Positions 43,219 through 52,915 of a DNA stretch of 64,000 nt are shown here, piece after piece; the stretch's first letter is position 1, and each line of letters starts with the position of its first letter. The translations under genes and the position numbers were made by a program. The notes beneath the pieces were generated by a model. It made no database searches. It worked only from the letters and a program-made list of their open reading frames with translations, and had not been told where the DNA came from. The DNA comes from Chitinophagaceae bacterium (GTDB lineage: Bacteria; Bacteroidota; Bacteroidia; Chitinophagales; Chitinophagaceae), in the NCBI GenBank assembly GCA_023957575.1, contig JAMLGU010000001.1:930001-994000 (forward strand). Reading direction: 5' to 3'.

Positions 43219-43782
43219 ATGCAAGACCAGTTAATAAAAACTATTGAAACCTCAGAAGAAAGTATGAAAAGGGCTATCGGCCACCTTGAAGCAGAACTTG
43301 CCAAAATAAGAGCCGGAAAAGCAAGCCCTCAGATTCTGGATGGCATTGTGGTAGATTACTACGGCTCTCATGTACCCATCAATCAGGTGGCAAATGTTAC
43401 CGTAATGGATGCCAGAACCCTCAATGTTCAGCCCTGGGAAAAAAATATGCTGCAACCCATCGAAAGAGCCATTATTGCAGCTAATATCGGTATCAATCCT
43501 CAAAATGACGGGGTAAACATCAGACTGTTTTTGCCTCCATTAACCGAAGAAAGAAGGAAAGAATTAGTGAAGAAAAGCCAGGCCGAAGGTGAAGTGTCAA
43601 AAATTGGTATTCGTGGCGGCCGGAGAGATGCTATTGAGCACATCAAAAAACTACAAAAAGATGGACTTAGCGAAGATGCGGCAAAAGATGCAGAAGGCTC
43701 TGTGCAGCAACTGACTGACAAATACATTGCTATTGTAGAAAAACATCTGGCTCAGAAGGAAAAAGAAATAATGGCTATTTAA
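43219..43782 (+). CDS. frr: Ribosome recycling factor
   Basis: Frr splits the post-termination ribosome together with EF-G. The 187-residue protein has the usual ends: HLEAELAKIRAGKASPQILDGI near the start, DARTLNVQPWE, and LPPLTEERRKELVKKSQAEGE. pyrH, the usual neighbour, is absent. A terminator follows. Confidence 0.97.
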   Translation: MQDQLIKTIETSEESMKRAIGHLEAELAKIRAGKASPQILDGIVVDYYGSHVPINQVANVTVMDARTLNVQPWEKNMLQPIERAIIAANIGINPQNDGVNIRLFLPPLTEERRKELVKKSQAEGEVSKIGIRGGRRDAIEHIKKLQKDGLSEDAAKDAEGSVQQLTDKYIAIVEKHLAQKEKEIMAI

Positions 43783-43805
43783 AGGCTTATAGATTTTTAC
43801 AGATA

Positions 43806-43830
43806 AAGGAGGCAAAGTCCTCCTTATTTT
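43806..43830 (+). terminator. Rho-independent terminator of frr
   Basis: AAGGAGG (43806-43812), loop CAAAGT, CCTCCTT (43819-43825), then ATTTT. Confidence 0.75.
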
Positions 43831-43858
43831 AATTAAGCAGGTAAATAAATTATCAGGA

Positions 43859-44623
43859 ATGTCAAATTATAACTTAAAAGAAATTGATACCCGAGCTCCA
43901 AAAGATGTGGAGAAAAAGCAGATCAAAAAAGCTACCGAAAAAATAGTTGAAGACCTTAACGAATTGCAAAATCTTTTGTATGCCGAAGGCAAACATGCCA
44001 TTCTGGTGGTATTACAGGGCATGGATGCCAGTGGAAAAGACGGAGCTATTCGTAACGTGTTTGGTCAAATGAACCCTCAGGGTGTGGATGTGGCATCATT
44101 CAAAGTGCCAACGGCAGAGGAATTATCGCATGATTTTTTGTGGAGGATTCATAAAAATGCTCCTGCTAAAGGCCGGATTCAGATTTTTAACCGCTCTCAT
44201 TATGAAGACATTCTGGTTACACGTGTGCATGGCTGGTGCGATGATGATCTGGCCAAAAAACGGATGCAGGCAATCAATGATTTTGAAAAACTCCTGCAAA
44301 AACATAATAATACACAAATTCTGAAATTCTACCTGCATACCTCCGAAAAAGAGCAGCAGGAAAGATTGCAGGAGAGAATGACCAACCCTCAGAAAATGTG
44401 GAAGTACAATGACCGTGATTTTGAAGAAGCAAAACTCAGAGACAAATATTATGAAATGTATGAAGACTGCTTCAAACATTGTAACAATCCTGAGTGGATC
44501 ATTGTACCCTCCGACCAAAATTGGTATAAAGAGTATGTGATTGCAAAAACGCTCAGGGATACATTAAAAAATCTGGATATGAAATATCCTTCGCTTGCGT
44601 CTGAAAAGCCGAAAAGTGAGTAA
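43859..44623 (+). CDS. PPK2-family polyphosphate kinase
   Basis: This 254-residue protein has the Walker-A-like GMDASGKDG at 54-62, NRSHYEDILVTRVH in the middle, and a lid segment RLQERMTNPQKMWKYNDRDFEEA. PPK2 enzymes phosphorylate nucleotides (AMP, ADP or GDP) with polyphosphate. Which class it is cannot be decided from these motifs. Single domain, cytoplasmic; no ppk1 in the window. Confidence 0.93.
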   Translation: MSNYNLKEIDTRAPKDVEKKQIKKATEKIVEDLNELQNLLYAEGKHAILVVLQGMDASGKDGAIRNVFGQMNPQGVDVASFKVPTAEELSHDFLWRIHKNAPAKGRIQIFNRSHYEDILVTRVHGWCDDDLAKKRMQAINDFEKLLQKHNNTQILKFYLHTSEKEQQERLQERMTNPQKMWKYNDRDFEEAKLRDKYYEMYEDCFKHCNNPEWIIVPSDQNWYKEYVIAKTLRDTLKNLDMKYPSLASEKPKSE

Positions 44624-44714
44624 ATTGGAATTATTGAAATAAGCCAATTTATAGAATTACACTATATTTACTCAGTGAAAATTATTAATTACTAAAAATT
44701 TAAAACAATTTTAC

Positions 44715-45137
44715 ATGGGAGCGATTAAAGAATTTAAAGAATTTGCCGTTAAAGGAAATGCAATTGATCTGGCTGTCGGTGTTATCATTGGCGGCGCTTT
44801 TGGCAAAATTGTATCCAGCATTATTGATGACTTAATAATGCCGGTTGTAGGCGCACTTATAGGAAAACCCGATTTCAGCAGCCTATACTGGGTTTTGAAA
44901 GGAGATGTGCCTGCAGGTACAAAGTTAGAAGAAGCCAGAAAGATTGCAGATACTTCCATCTTTGCCTATGGTAGTTTTGTTACTGTGGCAGTTAATTTCC
45001 TTTTGTTGGCATTGGTGATTTTCTGGATGGTAAAGGCGATTAATACATTGAAGAAGAATGAAGCTCCTGCACCTGATCCGGGACCGTCTTCGACCGACCA
45101 ATTGTTGATGGAGATCAGGGATTCTCTGAAAAAATAA
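44715..45137 (+). CDS. mscL: Large-conductance mechanosensitive channel
   Basis: The 140-residue pentamer subunit begins MGAIKEFKEFAVKGNAIDLAVGVIIGGAF, with the first helix forming the pore and the second near residues 85-110 (FVTVAVNFLLLALVIFWMVKA). The C-terminal part is short with a proline-rich APAPDPGPSS. It releases osmotic pressure. A hairpin follows. Confidence 0.96.
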   Translation: MGAIKEFKEFAVKGNAIDLAVGVIIGGAFGKIVSSIIDDLIMPVVGALIGKPDFSSLYWVLKGDVPAGTKLEEARKIADTSIFAYGSFVTVAVNFLLLALVIFWMVKAINTLKKNEAPAPDPGPSSTDQLLMEIRDSLKK

Positions 45138-45171
45138 ATCGGTAATAAAATATTCGATTTACTACATTTGT

Positions 45172-45207
45172 AAAGTCCTGTCTGCAAGGCAGGGCTTTAT
45201 ATTTTTT
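45172..45207 (+). terminator. Hairpin with T-tract between mscL and scpA
   Basis: AAAGTCCTG (45172-45180) pairs with CAGGGCTTT (45190-45198) with one wobble, then ATATTTTTT. A TACATTTG promoter-like box (45163-45170) overlaps its left side, so the scpA transcript might begin within it. Confidence 0.65.
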
Positions 45208-45227
45208 AGTTCAAATTCATTTTTATT

Positions 45228-46034
45228 GTGAACAATAATGCCACCTATCAAATAAAATTGTCCCAGTTTGAAGGGCCCTTCGATCTCTTATTGTTTTTTA
45301 TTGAAAGAGACGAACTGGATATTTATAATATTCCGATTACAAAAATCACCAATGACTTTCTGAGTTATATTAGGGAGCAGGAGTCTTTGAATATTGAGCT
45401 GTCAAGCGAGTTTATATTGTTTGTTTCAACACTGATGCGCATAAAGGCTAAAATGCTGATTCCTCGTAAAGAATTGGATGAGCAGGGCAATGAAATAGAC
45501 CCCAGAGAAGAACTGGTGAGCAAAATTCTTGAATATAAAAAATTCAAGGAAGCATCTGCCCAAATGGCTGAAATGGAAGCGATGCGCATGCTGATGGTGA
45601 AGCGGGGAAATATACAGAAAGAACTATCGCAAATTGGTGAGGAAGCCGGTGAAGGAACTGAAATTCAGGCCATTACCTTGTTTAAACTGATGAAGGCTTT
45701 CGAAAAAGCCATGAAGCGCTATGATGAAAAGATTAACAAGCCGATGCACACGGTAATTCATTACAACTATTCAATGGAGTCGAGCCGTGAGTATGTATTG
45801 GGGCTGGCAGCAGGAGAGAAAAATGTGTCTTTCGAAAAACTGTTTGAAGTGGCCGAAAACAGGATGCATGCTATCTTTCTGTTTCTTTCAGTTTTAGAAA
45901 TGGTACAGCTCAACTATCTGAAAATTATGGTGGGGCAGGGGAAAAATAATTTCATACTCGAATATGTAGAGGCCGAAGAGCGTGATACAGATAGAATGTT
46001 GAGGGATGATGATGATAATGAGATTAAAATTTAA
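45228..46034 (+). CDS. scpA: Segregation and condensation protein A
   Basis: ScpA joins SMC and ScpB in condensing the chromosome. The 268-residue product has the ScpA start LSQFEGPFDLLLFFIERDELDIYNI and YLKIMVGQGKNNFILEY at the end. The start is GTG at 45228. scpB is not adjacent. It runs into repeat array 3. Confidence 0.94.
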   Translation: MNNNATYQIKLSQFEGPFDLLLFFIERDELDIYNIPITKITNDFLSYIREQESLNIELSSEFILFVSTLMRIKAKMLIPRKELDEQGNEIDPREELVSKILEYKKFKEASAQMAEMEAMRMLMVKRGNIQKELSQIGEEAGEGTEIQAITLFKLMKAFEKAMKRYDEKINKPMHTVIHYNYSMESSREYVLGLAAGEKNVSFEKLFEVAENRMHAIFLFLSVLEMVQLNYLKIMVGQGKNNFILEYVEAEERDTDRMLRDDDDNEIKI

Positions 46035-46035
46035 A

Positions 46036-46430
46036 AAAGCTTTAAGCTGTAAGCATTAGGCTGTAGGCTATAAATGATTGACAATCAGTAATCTGCAATT
46101 AGTAATCTGCAATCTGTAATCAGTATTCTGCAATTTCAAATTTGAAATCTAAAACTTTGAACTTTGAACTTTAAACCTTAAAGTGCTGCGGCGAAATAAG
46201 CTATAAGCATTAGGCTGTAGGCTATAAGCAATCTTAAACCTTAAACTTTAAACCTCAAACATTTAATAGGCTACGGCTTCGGCAACCGGCTGCCGCAGGT
46301 AGCATTAGGCTGTAGGCTTTAAATGATTGACAATCTGCAATCTGCAATCTGTAATCTGCAATCTGCAATCTGTAATCTGCAATCTGTAATCTGCAATCTG
46401 TAATCTATAATCACAAATCTAACGTCTCCC
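46036..46430 (+). repeat. Composite low-complexity intergenic repeat, copy 3
   Basis: Directly after scpA, the words AAGCTGTAAGC, GGCTGTAGGC, ATGATTGACAATC, AATCTGCAATC, AACTTTGAACC and a CTACGGCTTCGGCAACCGGC block appear in two rounds. The final part (46327-46410) is a near-tandem run of heptamers AATCTGC and AATCTGT. It lies between the convergent scpA and the outer-membrane protein gene, and contains no gene. Confidence 0.85.
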
Positions 46431-46431
46431 A

Positions 46432-46460
46432 CAAAAAACACCCCGAAACAATTCGGGGCG
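46432..46460 (-). terminator. Rho-independent terminator of the outer-membrane transport protein gene
   Basis: On the minus strand, CCCCGAA (from 46452-46458) pairs with TTCGGGG (from 46441-46447), followed by GTGTTTTTT. Confidence 0.75.
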
Positions 46461-46489
46461 TTCAACTACTAAATATAAACTAAGCACTT

Positions 46490-48037
46490 TTAGATTTTAA
46501 ATCCTAATGTTAATACTAAGCGTGAGCTATTGTTCTTGATATCGGCAGCATAAGAACCTTTGTTCAGGTGATAAGGGAAATATACCTGAGTACCAAAAGA
46601 CTGTACATAGCCCAAATCCACAAATACGCCTCTGTTTCTGTAACCTATGCCACCCGTAGCCTGGTAAATGTTGCTTTTTAGGTTGTCATTAGCATAAGGA
46701 CTGCCATAGTAAGCGCCTCCGCCTCTTACCATAAGGGTGTTAAACTTCAACTCTACGCCTACTCTGGCATTTACAGCGCCTTTATAATAATCCTGAATAG
46801 TACTATTTAGGTCACGGAAATAATTATTGTCCGAAGAATTTCCGTTTCCGGTAGAAAATCTTGTTGCCTTATGATTTACATATTCCACATCGGCTGTCAA
46901 AAAGCCTCTTTGTGATGCCACATTGGTTACATCTCCAAACATCAAGGCAAGGCTGCCCATCAGTTTATAAGGCGTTCTCATATTGTAATCAAAAACGCCT
47001 GCACCGGGGAAGGCTTTATCATCAGATGCCATATATAAAACCTTGTCAAGTGAAGGCGATGGCGCATAATTCTCCCTGTCGGTTTTTACGTAAGCCCAAT
47101 AATTATCCTTTAGGGTATAAAAAGTGGGTGTATGTACTGTGAAACCTAATCTCAACATATCGGTTGGCTTTACCACAATACCTAATTTAGCATTGATACC
47201 GGCTCCGGTTGTGGTTAGGTTTTCCTTAAATTCGGCATAATTAAATCCATTTGTGGCATCGTTTTCATCAGGGTCCATTTCTAAGAAACTTCTGTTGCTG
47301 CTATAGCGAAGCGTTGGTAATCCGATGGTGCCGCCAATAAATACTTTGTCATTAAAGTTGGCTGCACCTGCAATGGCAAATTCGGTTATTCCTCCGGAAG
47401 TATTCAATAGTTCATCCTGATCTACACCGCCTTTAGCGGCGATTTTTGCGGCATTTGACAGATATTGTTTTGTATTCTTATCATAATCAATCCAATAAGT
47501 ATTTAGGGCAAGGGCAGGGCCAAACTGATATCCGTTTCCGGCTGCTACAGTGTTGGGGTCAATACCTTTTACCTCATCCAGAAACTTTTCAGACATAGAG
47601 CTCATGGTATTTCTGCCATTAAAACGTACAGTGCCGTTAAAATCAGCTACCCTATTAATACCCAGTGCAAAAGCTGTACTTTTTACTGAGCCGTTTCCAT
47701 AGCGTTCCTTCCCTAATACAATACCTGATGTACCAAAAAAGCCGGTATTTGATTTCTGTGCAGGCGCCGAGCTGCCAAAGTACGTAGATGTGGTTTTATT
47801 GAAGTTCAGCCCTCCGGATACAACCAAATCACCCGTTTTGTAAAATCCGATATTGGCGGGGTTTGAAAACATGGTGGAGATTTCGCCGCCCAAAGCGCCG
47901 CTTGCTCCTCCCAATGACTGCACTCTGGCAGTTCCGGTAGCAGTCTGCCAGGAATATCTCAGACCGTCCTCTGGTGTTTGGGCCAATATTACTCCGCCAA
48001 TAGCGAAGGAAAAAATGGTCAATAAACTTTTTTTCAT
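46490..48037 (-). CDS. OMPP1/FadL-family outer-membrane transport protein
   Basis: The 515-residue protein has a signal peptide (1-19, ending ILA/Q) and the FadL-like start of the mature part: ARVQSLGGASGALGGEISTMFSNPANIGFY (about 36-65), then barrel strands. This Bacteroidota family is thought to carry hydrophobic compounds across the outer membrane. Many copies exist per genome, so the ligand is unknown. The gene reads from near the tryptophan/tyrosine-rich lipoprotein gene and may share its transcript. Confidence 0.88.
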   Translation of the reverse strand: MKKSLLTIFSFAIGGVILAQTPEDGLRYSWQTATGTARVQSLGGASGALGGEISTMFSNPANIGFYKTGDLVVSGGLNFNKTTSTYFGSSAPAQKSNTGFFGTSGIVLGKERYGNGSVKSTAFALGINRVADFNGTVRFNGRNTMSSMSEKFLDEVKGIDPNTVAAGNGYQFGPALALNTYWIDYDKNTKQYLSNAAKIAAKGGVDQDELLNTSGGITEFAIAGAANFNDKVFIGGTIGLPTLRYSSNRSFLEMDPDENDATNGFNYAEFKENLTTTGAGINAKLGIVVKPTDMLRLGFTVHTPTFYTLKDNYWAYVKTDRENYAPSPSLDKVLYMASDDKAFPGAGVFDYNMRTPYKLMGSLALMFGDVTNVASQRGFLTADVEYVNHKATRFSTGNGNSSDNNYFRDLNSTIQDYYKGAVNARVGVELKFNTLMVRGGGAYYGSPYANDNLKSNIYQATGGIGYRNRGVFVDLGYVQSFGTQVYFPYHLNKGSYAADIKNNSSRLVLTLGFKI

Positions 48038-48072
48038 TTGAGTTAAATATAATTATTTTATTAATAATTGTT

Positions 48073-49050
48073 TTAGAACCTTCTTACAGGAGCGCTGCTT
48101 CCGCTGGAACCGCTGCCTGAACTACCACCTGAGCTACCTCCCGAACTCCTTCCGGAGCTACCACTGCTTATGGTAGGCGAAGAGCTTGGATAAGTTGACC
48201 TGTTGTAAGTATCATTGTTGCTTCTGCTGTTATAATTACCGCTTCTGATGGCATCGGCTCTTTGTCTGGAGCTGGCGCTTGAGTTGTTAGAGTTTGTATT
48301 TACGCTTCCTTCGCTTCGCACGCCGTAAGTGCTTCGATATCCACCCAAATTACTGCTATTGCTGCTCACACCGTTTCTATATACATTTCTATTGACACCG
48401 GTTCCGCCGGAGCCTCTGTATGCTGCCAGATTAGTTGTTCTGGGACCATAATAAACTGATCTGGTACCTCCCACAAAATAACCGGGGCCATAAAGATATG
48501 GATCCCAGTATGATCCCCATCCCCAGCCGTAACCGTATCCGTAACTTCCATAGTACCAGGGGTTGTACCAGGGATCCCAGTAGCTGCCATACCAACCGCC
48601 CCAGCCGCCATACCAGCCGCCATAACGACCACCCCAGCCCATTCCCCAGCCGCCGTAATAATAGGGGTTATAATACATGTTCCAGTAGCTTACCGGCGAC
48701 CAAGGATTGTTCCAGTACCAAGGGTCATTCCAATATCCCCAGTTGTTATAATAACTGAAATTATAACGATTGCCGTAATAATACCAGTCATCCAAGTCGT
48801 TCCAAAGATAGCGGTTGCGCACCTTCATACGAAGGTAGCGGTCATCATAGTCTTCGTATGCATAATCTTCTTCTCCGTCATATTGTCGGTAACGCCGGTC
48901 ATCGCTTTTCCTGGCTTTTACATATTCACTTTCGGGTGCAGCCGGAGAGTTATACACATCATCCGGCGTTTGACCGGTTTGATAGGCAGTGGCACATCCC
49001 CCCATCATAAGGGCAATTGCCAGCATAATAATTAATGTATTCGTTTTCAT
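48073..49050 (-). CDS. Tyr/Trp/Gly-rich lipoprotein
   Basis: The 325-residue protein has a lipoprotein signal with lipobox MMGGC/A (about residue 19), an acidic/charged stretch, then a central region (about 90-200) made almost entirely of Trp, Tyr, Gly, Asn and Pro (WNDPWYWNNPW, YYGGWGMGWGGR, YGYGWGWGSYW), then a Ser/Gly/Asn-rich tail (SSGGSSGGSSGSGSSGSS). It looks like a surface lipoprotein with a low-complexity, possibly adhesive or stress-response, body. 35 bases separate it from the transport protein gene. The 49051-49269 gap has no gene. Confidence 0.8.
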   Translation of the reverse strand: MKTNTLIIMLAIALMMGGCATAYQTGQTPDDVYNSPAAPESEYVKARKSDDRRYRQYDGEEDYAYEDYDDRYLRMKVRNRYLWNDLDDWYYYGNRYNFSYYNNWGYWNDPWYWNNPWSPVSYWNMYYNPYYYGGWGMGWGGRYGGWYGGWGGWYGSYWDPWYNPWYYGSYGYGYGWGWGSYWDPYLYGPGYFVGGTRSVYYGPRTTNLAAYRGSGGTGVNRNVYRNGVSSNSSNLGGYRSTYGVRSEGSVNTNSNNSSASSRQRADAIRSGNYNSRSNNDTYNRSTYPSSSPTISSGSSGRSSGGSSGGSSGSGSSGSSAPVRRF

Positions 49051-49269
49051 TGTGGCTCAGTTTATATTATTACAAATAGTTTTCAAAAATAATCAAATCT
49101 TTACTTTCATTCTTACACTTAATAAATTTACATTTGCACATTTCAGGGTAAAGTTACACTATTATTGACGTGATTTTAGTAAAAAGGATGCTTAACGTGT
49201 TGTTAATTAACAATGCTCTGAAAAAATAGTTAAAATTTAATAGAATATATTGATTTACAGTATAATATT

Positions 49270-50748
49270 ATGAGTAAAGAGATCACTCCACGACAACAGG
49301 ATTATTCGCAATGGTATAACGATTTAGTGCTGAAAGGCGGCCTTGCCGATTACTCGGCAGTAAGGGGCTGCATGGTTATTAAACCTTATGGCTTCACCCT
49401 TTGGGAAAACATGAGAGATGCTTTGGACAAGATGTTTAAAGACACCGGGCACGTAAATGCCTACTTTCCTTTGTTTATACCCAAAAGCTTTCTTAGTAAG
49501 GAAGCTGCACACGTAGAGGGATTTGCCAAAGAATGTGCAGTTGTTACTCACTACAGGTTGATGAATGATCCTAATGGAGGTGGTGTGGTAGTAGATCCCG
49601 AAGCCCGGCTGGAGGAAGAACTGATTGTGCGCCCAACGAGTGAAACCATCATCTGGAATACCTACAAAGATTGGATTCAATCCTATCGCGATTTACCAAT
49701 TCTGGTCAATCAGTGGGCAAATGTGGTACGCTGGGAAATGCGTACCCGCTTGTTTTTGCGCACGGCGGAGTTTCTGTGGCAGGAAGGCCACACTGCACAC
49801 GCCACACAGGAAGAAGCGGTAGAGGAAACCGTGAAAATGCTGAATGTTTATGCTCAGTTTGCCGAAGAGTTTATGGCAATGCCGGTTATTAAAGGAGTTA
49901 AAACAGAGAGCGAGCGGTTTGCGGGTGCGGTGGATACCTATTGCATTGAAGCATTGATGCAGGATGGTAAGGCATTGCAGGCCGGAACTTCGCATTTTTT
50001 GGGTCAAAACTTTGCAAAAGCTTTTGAGGTTCAGTTTTTAAACAAAGAAAACCAATTAGAATATGTATGGGCCACTAGTTGGGGTGTAAGTACCCGTTTG
50101 GTGGGTGCGCTGGTAATGGCACATAGCGATGATCAGGGATTGATTTTACCTCCAAAAATAGCGCCGCTACAGGTGGTGATTGTGCCTATTTATAAAGGTC
50201 AGGAGCAAAAAGAACAGATAGATACCAAGGTCAATGAAATTATGAAAGAACTTAAAGCCTTGGGAATCAGCGTAAAGTACGACGACAATGATAATGCACG
50301 CCCCGGATGGAAATTTGCCGAATACGAGATGAAGGGGGTGCCGGTAAGACTGGCATTGGGCGCACGCGACTTGCAAAACAATGTGGTGGAAGTAGCCCGC
50401 CGCGATACCAAAGAAAAAACGTCTGTTTCTTTAGAAGGCATTGCCGCTTATGTGCAACAATTGCTTCAGGATATTCAAACGGCGATGTTTGAAAAGGCGA
50501 GGGCTTACAGAGATGAGCATATTACCAATGCCGATAGCTGGGGTGAATTTGTTAAAATTTTGGATGAGAAAGGCGGATTTGTATTTGCCCATTGGGACGG
50601 CACCGCAGAAACAGAGGCCGAAATCAAAGAAAAAACAAAGGCGACTGTTCGATGCATACCGATTGATGGTTCGGGAGTGGAGGAAGGTGCCTGTATCCTG
50701 TCAGGTAAACCTTCCAAACAAAGAGTTTTATTTGCACGGGCTTATTAA
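49270..50748 (+). CDS. proS: Proline--tRNA ligase (class II, eukaryote/archaea-like form)
   Basis: The 492-residue length and lack of the bacterial insertion domain mark the ProS type 3. Landmarks include class II motif 2 [48 protein letters not shown] before it, and [28 protein letters not shown] (motif 3). It charges tRNA-Pro. The short repeat sequence at 50750 follows directly. Confidence 0.96.
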   Translation: MSKEITPRQQDYSQWYNDLVLKGGLADYSAVRGCMVIKPYGFTLWENMRDALDKMFKDTGHVNAYFPLFIPKSFLSKEAAHVEGFAKECAVVTHYRLMNDPNGGGVVVDPEARLEEELIVRPTSETIIWNTYKDWIQSYRDLPILVNQWANVVRWEMRTRLFLRTAEFLWQEGHTAHATQEEAVEETVKMLNVYAQFAEEFMAMPVIKGVKTESERFAGAVDTYCIEALMQDGKALQAGTSHFLGQNFAKAFEVQFLNKENQLEYVWATSWGVSTRLVGALVMAHSDDQGLILPPKIAPLQVVIVPIYKGQEQKEQIDTKVNEIMKELKALGISVKYDDNDNARPGWKFAEYEMKGVPVRLALGARDLQNNVVEVARRDTKEKTSVSLEGIAAYVQQLLQDIQTAMFEKARAYRDEHITNADSWGEFVKILDEKGGFVFAHWDGTAETEAEIKEKTKATVRCIPIDGSGVEEGACILSGKPSKQRVLFARAY

Positions 50749-50778
50749 GGCGATAGGCGATAGGCTGTAAGCAATAGG
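50749..50778 (+). repeat. Short piece of the composite repeat after proS
   Basis: GGCGATAGGCGATAGGCTGT followed by AAGCAATAGG belongs to the GCTGTAGGC-type words found in the large arrays, directly after the proS stop in its own orientation. Confidence 0.6.
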
Positions 50779-50927
50779 ATTTTTTGCTTTTTTTGTGTTC
50801 CGGCTTTTACGAAGTTTTATAGAAAACATGATTTCTATTTGAAACAATTTGTTTACCTAATCAACATACTACCTGTCATATTGATTATTGAATCTTCGGT
50901 TTTCAGTAAATATCATTAATTTTAACC

Positions 50928-52067
50928 ATGTTGTTAAAATTAATTGTTACATTCATTATCCCCGCTTTATTCTGGAACCCTGCATTATCGCAGCATATTG
51001 ATAATCAGTTTATTACCATAAAAATTGGAATTCTGCCGCAAGGAAAATTAAATGCAATTACCGATGTTGCCGGAGTAAAAGTCGGTCATTTTACATTGGA
51101 AAAAGACGATACTGTGCATACCGGAGTTACCGCCATTTTACCGCATGGCGGAAATATTTTTCAGCAAAAGGTACCGGCGGCTATTTTTGTAGGCAATGGT
51201 TTTGGAAAACTGTCCGGTTTCACTCAGGTACGGGAATTGGGTAATATCGAAAGCCCGATAGTACTCACCAACACTTTAAGTGTGGCAACAGCCATTGATG
51301 CCGTGATAACCTATACTTTAACTCAAAAAGGAAATGAAAATGTACAAAGCGTGAATGTGGTGGCGGGCGAAACCAATGACGGCTATCTCAACGACGTCCG
51401 AGGCAGGCATATTACCCAAGAAAACGTATTGGAAGCTATAAATAAAGCTGCTGAAGGCCCTGTTGCGCAGGGAAATGTGGGTGCCGGAACCGGTACGGTT
51501 TGCTTTGGTTTTAAGGGAGGAGTCGGAACAGCCTCAAGGGTATTGCCACAAAACTTAGGTGGTTATACGGTGGGCGTGCTGGTGCAAACCAATTTTGGAG
51601 GAGTGTTGCAGATTGATGGTGTGCCGGTTGGTAAGGAATTGGGAAAATATTACCTCCGTGATAAGCTGAATAATCCTGCCGATGGCAGCTGCATGATTGT
51701 TGTTGCTACGGATGCGCCTATGGATGCCCGAAACTTAGAAAGATTGGCCAAAAGGGCTTTTATGGGACTTGCAAAAACAGGCGGCATTGCCAGTAATGGC
51801 AGTGGCGATTATGTGATTGCATTTTCTGCAAACCCTGACGTGCGTGTGCCGCATAACCCCCGACAGAGCTTTTACCGGACTGCTGTGGTTTTTAATGATG
51901 ATATGTCTCCCCTTTTTTTGGCAGCCATTGAAGCAACCGAGCAGGCAATCATCAATTCGCTTTTTGCAGCCAAAACCATGAAAGGAAAAGGCGGAAGGGC
52001 GATAGAAGCGCTTCCAAAAGAAGAAGTAATTACCATTTTAAAAAAATATAACCGTTATAAACCATGA
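50928..52067 (+). CDS. P1-family peptidase (DmpA-like aminopeptidase)
   Basis: The 379-residue protein has a probable signal peptide (1-21, ending ALS/Q). The self-processing family P1 nucleophile S254 follows G253 in DGSCMIVVATDAP. Other blocks, AGVKVGHFTLEKDDT, AGETNDGYLNDV and GGIASNGSGDYVIAFS, match the family. It removes N-terminal residues from peptides, probably in the periplasm. It overlaps the next gene by 4 bases. Confidence 0.92.
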   Translation: MLLKLIVTFIIPALFWNPALSQHIDNQFITIKIGILPQGKLNAITDVAGVKVGHFTLEKDDTVHTGVTAILPHGGNIFQQKVPAAIFVGNGFGKLSGFTQVRELGNIESPIVLTNTLSVATAIDAVITYTLTQKGNENVQSVNVVAGETNDGYLNDVRGRHITQENVLEAINKAAEGPVAQGNVGAGTGTVCFGFKGGVGTASRVLPQNLGGYTVGVLVQTNFGGVLQIDGVPVGKELGKYYLRDKLNNPADGSCMIVVATDAPMDARNLERLAKRAFMGLAKTGGIASNGSGDYVIAFSANPDVRVPHNPRQSFYRTAVVFNDDMSPLFLAAIEATEQAIINSLFAAKTMKGKGGRAIEALPKEEVITILKKYNRYKP

Positions 52068-52897
52068 GATGGACCTGGCTAAACAATCAGTTTGTTGAAG
52101 AAGAAAAAGCTGTCATCGGTATCCACGATCTTGCCATCCAGAGAGGATATGGCATTTTTGATTTTTTCAGAACCCGCAATAATAAGCCGCTTTATCTGGA
52201 CGACCATCTTGAACGATTTTTTCACTCGGCAACTTTGATGCGGTTGAAGCCGCCACAACAAAAGCATGAATTAAAGGCAATTATTGAACAACTGATTGCT
52301 AAAAACAATATTCCCGAATCGGGAATAAAGATAACACTTACAGGAGGTTATTCTACAGATGCCTACACACCGGCAACACCTAATTTGATCATACAGCAAC
52401 AGCCTGTGGTATTTCCAAAACCTGAACAGTATAATAAAGGGCTCAGGCTTATAAGTCATCATTATCAAAGAGAATTGCCACAGGCAAAATCTATTAATTA
52501 TCTGATGGGAGTGTGGATGCAGGAAGAAGTGAAAAATAAAGGAGCTGATGATGTTTTATATTATCAAAACGGTATAATCAGTGAATTGCCGCGTTCAAAT
52601 ATTTTTATGATAACCCATGAGGATATATTGGTAACTCCGGTTCATAATATTTTGCACGGGGTGACCAGAAAACACATTTTACAAATTGCCAAAAATCATT
52701 TTGAGATAGAGGAAAGAGATATTTCTTTGGATGAATTATATAAAGCCAAAGAAGTCTTCATTTCAAGTACTACAAAAAAAATGCTGCCTGTAATTGAAAT
52801 TGACAAAAATATTATTGATGGTGGTATTCCCGGAAGCTGTACAGCACTCCTTTTTAAAGAATTTCGGGCGTTTGATGAAAAAGAATCTTTAAAGTAA
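52064..52897 (+). CDS. Class IV PLP aminotransferase-like enzyme
   Basis: This 277-residue protein is of the branched-chain aminotransferase / 4-amino-4-deoxychorismate lyase fold: RGYGIFDFFRT near the start, ITLTGGYSTDAY, Schiff-base lysine K142 in AKSINYLMG, and ISELPRSNIFMI in the cofactor loop. Whether it is a PabC-type lyase or a transaminase is not clear. ATGA overlap with the P1 peptidase gene implies translational coupling. Convergent with rlmN. Confidence 0.88.
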   Translation: MRWTWLNNQFVEEEKAVIGIHDLAIQRGYGIFDFFRTRNNKPLYLDDHLERFFHSATLMRLKPPQQKHELKAIIEQLIAKNNIPESGIKITLTGGYSTDAYTPATPNLIIQQQPVVFPKPEQYNKGLRLISHHYQRELPQAKSINYLMGVWMQEEVKNKGADDVLYYQNGIISELPRSNIFMITHEDILVTPVHNILHGVTRKHILQIAKNHFEIEERDISLDELYKAKEVFISSTTKKMLPVIEIDKNIIDGGIPGSCTALLFKEFRAFDEKESLK

Positions 52898-52915
52898 TTT
52901 TTTGATTACTCTTTA
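52891..52915. terminator. Weak bidirectional terminator
   Basis: AGTAAT (52893-52898), loop TTTTTG, ATTACT (52905-52910), with A- and T-tracts on both sides, lies between the convergent aminotransferase and rlmN genes. Confidence 0.4.

Noticed and set aside
44123..44518. 131-residue ORF on the minus strand
   Set aside because: It is antisense to the polyphosphate kinase gene and has no family features.
45163..45170. TACATTTG promoter-like box before scpA
   Set aside because: It overlaps the terminator-like hairpin and has no -33 partner, so it is noted only in the terminator entry.
46327..46420. Heptamer array looking like a CRISPR or satellite
   Set aside because: There are no spacers: the 7-base units follow one another directly, and no cas genes are nearby.
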